DNA of 64,000 bases, taken from positions 409,816 to 473,815 of the forward strand of contig NZ_JAGGKE010000001.1 of the NCBI RefSeq assembly GCF_017873555.1, written 5' to 3'. How positions within the stretch are numbered: the stretch's first letter is position 1; every line of letters begins with the position of its first letter. The DNA comes from Halorubrum trapanicum. GTDB lineage: Archaea > Halobacteriota > Halobacteria > Halobacteriales > Haloferacaceae. Made by a program: the position numbers and the translations under genes. The notes beneath the pieces were generated by a model. It was given only the letters and a program-made list of their open reading frames with translations. It made no database searches and was not told the origin of the DNA. Shown here piece by piece: positions 62,872 through 64,000 of this stretch.

Positions 62872-63220
62872 CGGTGGCGCGTGCCGACGAGCGGCCGACA
62901 GGCCGCGAGTCGCACGCGCGAGGGACGCGGCGACCGGAGCGAAGCGGAGGGAGCCGCGAGGCTGGGGAGGCGTGAGGTGCTGTGCGGAGCGGTGTGGGGC
63001 GGGACTCAAAGGGGCAGCCGCGAGGGCGGCGTAGGCGACGCAAGCACCGCAGGGAGCGAACGGAGTGAGCGACCGAGGAGCGCAGCGAGCGTACGCCGCC
63101 CTCGCGGCTGGGGCTTTGGAGGTGTTCACCACTAACTCGCGGTCAACCAATGATACCCTCGCGGCTGGGGCTTTGGAAGTGTTCGCCGCGGCTGTTTACA
63201 AGGCAATTGCGACACAGAGA
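62872..63220 (-). repeat. Structured dispersed repeat, copy 3
   Basis: It has the same plan as copies 1 and 2. Stem A: GCGTGC 62879-62884 with GCACGC 62912-62917, inner CGGCC/GGCCG at 62892-62896 and 62901-62905. Stem B is reduced to CGCGGC 62926-62931 with 62953-62958 around a longer loop. The conserved linker with GACTCAAAGGGGCAG follows. Stem C: 19-bp 63015-63033 with 63092-63110, with arms identical to copy 1. Two 57-nt units start at 63105 and 63162. The second ends in GTTTACAAGG instead of TTATAAACG. It lies between the DUF5827-like gene and superoxide dismutase, both on the minus strand. Confidence 0.85.
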
Positions 63221-63294
63221 GCAGTCACTAACCGGGCAACGTACTGCGAAAAAATGCGGATCTCGACGCGCGTAACGCGTTCGCTCGAACGCGC

Positions 63295-63894
63295 TTACTC
63301 GAACAGCTCGACGGCCTGCTCGTAGCGGCTGGTGGGTTCCTCCCAGTCGACGACCTCGAAGAAGTTGTCGACGAACTCACCGCGAGCCGGACCGTAGTCG
63401 TGGTAGTAGGAGTGCTCCCACACGTCGAGCGCCAGAATGGGATGACCGCCCCAGATGGCGCCCTGGTCGTGCTTGTCGACCACGACGTTGCGGAGCTGGT
63501 TCGAGAACGTGTCGTACACCAGGAGTGCCCAGCCGCCGGCCGCGGAGGCCGCCGCCTCGAACTCGCCCTTCCAGGCCTCGTACGAGCCGAAGTCCTCCTC
63601 GATGCGGTCGGCCAGCGCCCCCTCGGGCTCGTCGCCGCCCTCCGGGGACATGTTCTGCCAGAACAGGTCGTGGAGGATGTGACCCGAGGAGTTGTGGGTC
63701 ACGTTGCGGATGGCCCCGCCGGACGAAGAGAAGTCGTGGTTCTCACGGTTCTCTTCGAGCGTCTCTTCGGCGGAGTTCCAGCCGTTGACGTACCCCTGAT
63801 GATGGGTGTCGTGATGCCATTCGAGCACCTGCTCGGAGAGGTGCGGTTCCAGCGCGTCGTACTCGTACGGCAGCGGATCGAGTTCGTAGCTCAT
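63295..63894 (-). CDS. sod: Fe/Mn superoxide dismutase
   Basis: This 199-residue enzyme converts superoxide to oxygen and peroxide. LEWHHDTHHQGYVNGWN, SSGHILHDLFW and DVWEHSYYHDYG carry the four metal ligands of the Fe/MnSOD fold (two His, Asp and His). The Gly-Gly stretch and GAIWGGHPILALD fit archaeal MnSOD. The ATG at 63894 begins the expected MSYELDPLPYEYDALEPHL. The longer frame start at 63942 adds 16 residues that look like leader. About 75 bp of repeat-free sequence separate its stop from the last 57-nt unit of copy 3. Confidence 0.95.
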   Translation of the reverse strand: MSYELDPLPYEYDALEPHLSEQVLEWHHDTHHQGYVNGWNSAEETLEENRENHDFSSSGGAIRNVTHNSSGHILHDLFWQNMSPEGGDEPEGALADRIEEDFGSYEAWKGEFEAAASAAGGWALLVYDTFSNQLRNVVVDKHDQGAIWGGHPILALDVWEHSYYHDYGPARGEFVDNFFEVVDWEEPTSRYEQAVELFE

Positions 63895-64000
63895 GCTTGT
63901 ATCACCTGCTCTATTGAAAATGGAAGACAGCAACGGGATCACGCCGTAATGAGTTTAGGAAAACGAGGTCGAGAAAGCGGTAATGGGAGTCGCCTTGCTC

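Noticed and set aside
1..64000. tRNA, rRNA and origin sequences
   Set aside because: I scanned the larger gaps for tRNA-like T-loop and acceptor patterns and for origin-like repeats near a cdc6/orc gene and found none. A dedicated search could still find a small one.

Overview
The window is a very GC-rich chromosomal segment from a haloarchaeon, probably Halorubrum-like (genus-level assignment is inference). Signs are the strongly acidic proteins, an archaeosine tRNA-guanine transglycosylase, an AglB oligosaccharyltransferase, ribosomal protein S6e, a siroheme-decarboxylase route to heme, and many genes with a TATA-like box about 25-30 nt before the start codon, as expected for leaderless archaeal mRNAs. 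No tRNA, rRNA or CRISPR array was recognised.

Layout. 1-10.6 kb holds housekeeping genes: the end of an HtrA-like protease, chorismate synthase, an HTH/PemK toxin-antitoxin-like pair, a ZIP metal transporter, membrane proteins, an HtpX-type protease, a Tat lipoprotein with beta-propeller repeats, a phosphodiesterase-like protein and a CysD/PAPS-reductase-like protein. 10.7-11.4 kb is a VapBC module with a perfect palindrome in its promoter. 11.4-24.6 kb is a surface-glycan island: sugar epimerase, fossil IS6-type transposase, flippase, a sulfatase-like protein, three tandem alkaline-phosphatase-superfamily paralogs, GT4 and GT2 glycosyltransferases and, divergently, aglB. A DUF368 protein (candidate polyprenyl-phosphate translocase) follows aglB.

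24.6-39.2 kb contains redox and conserved haloarchaeal proteins, a lactate-utilisation locus (LutC, LutAB-like fusion, divergent D-lactate dehydrogenase-like protein), a Nudix hydrolase, an S10-like protein, tgtA and a Nif3-like protein. 39.8-43 kb is a tetrapyrrole cluster (hemA, precorrin-2 dehydrogenase, siroheme decarboxylase). 43-53 kb has S6e, a lipoate-ligase-like protein, a histidine kinase with an M23-like partner, a thioesterase, two MoeA proteins and glycerate 2-kinase. 53-64 kb has a PHP protein, membrane and acidic conserved proteins, a deaminase/PfkB pair, BtpA, a pterin dehydratase, a P-loop ATPase and superoxide dismutase.

The most striking unexplained feature is a roughly 350-400 bp element present three times (about 39.35, 54.22 and 62.87 kb). 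Each copy has the same order of three inverted repeats whose arms differ between copies but stay complementary, and is followed by an array of exactly 57-nt units, several carrying a TTATAA-type motif. Each copy lies between two minus-strand genes. This looks like a dispersed structured RNA or non-autonomous element rather than coding DNA.
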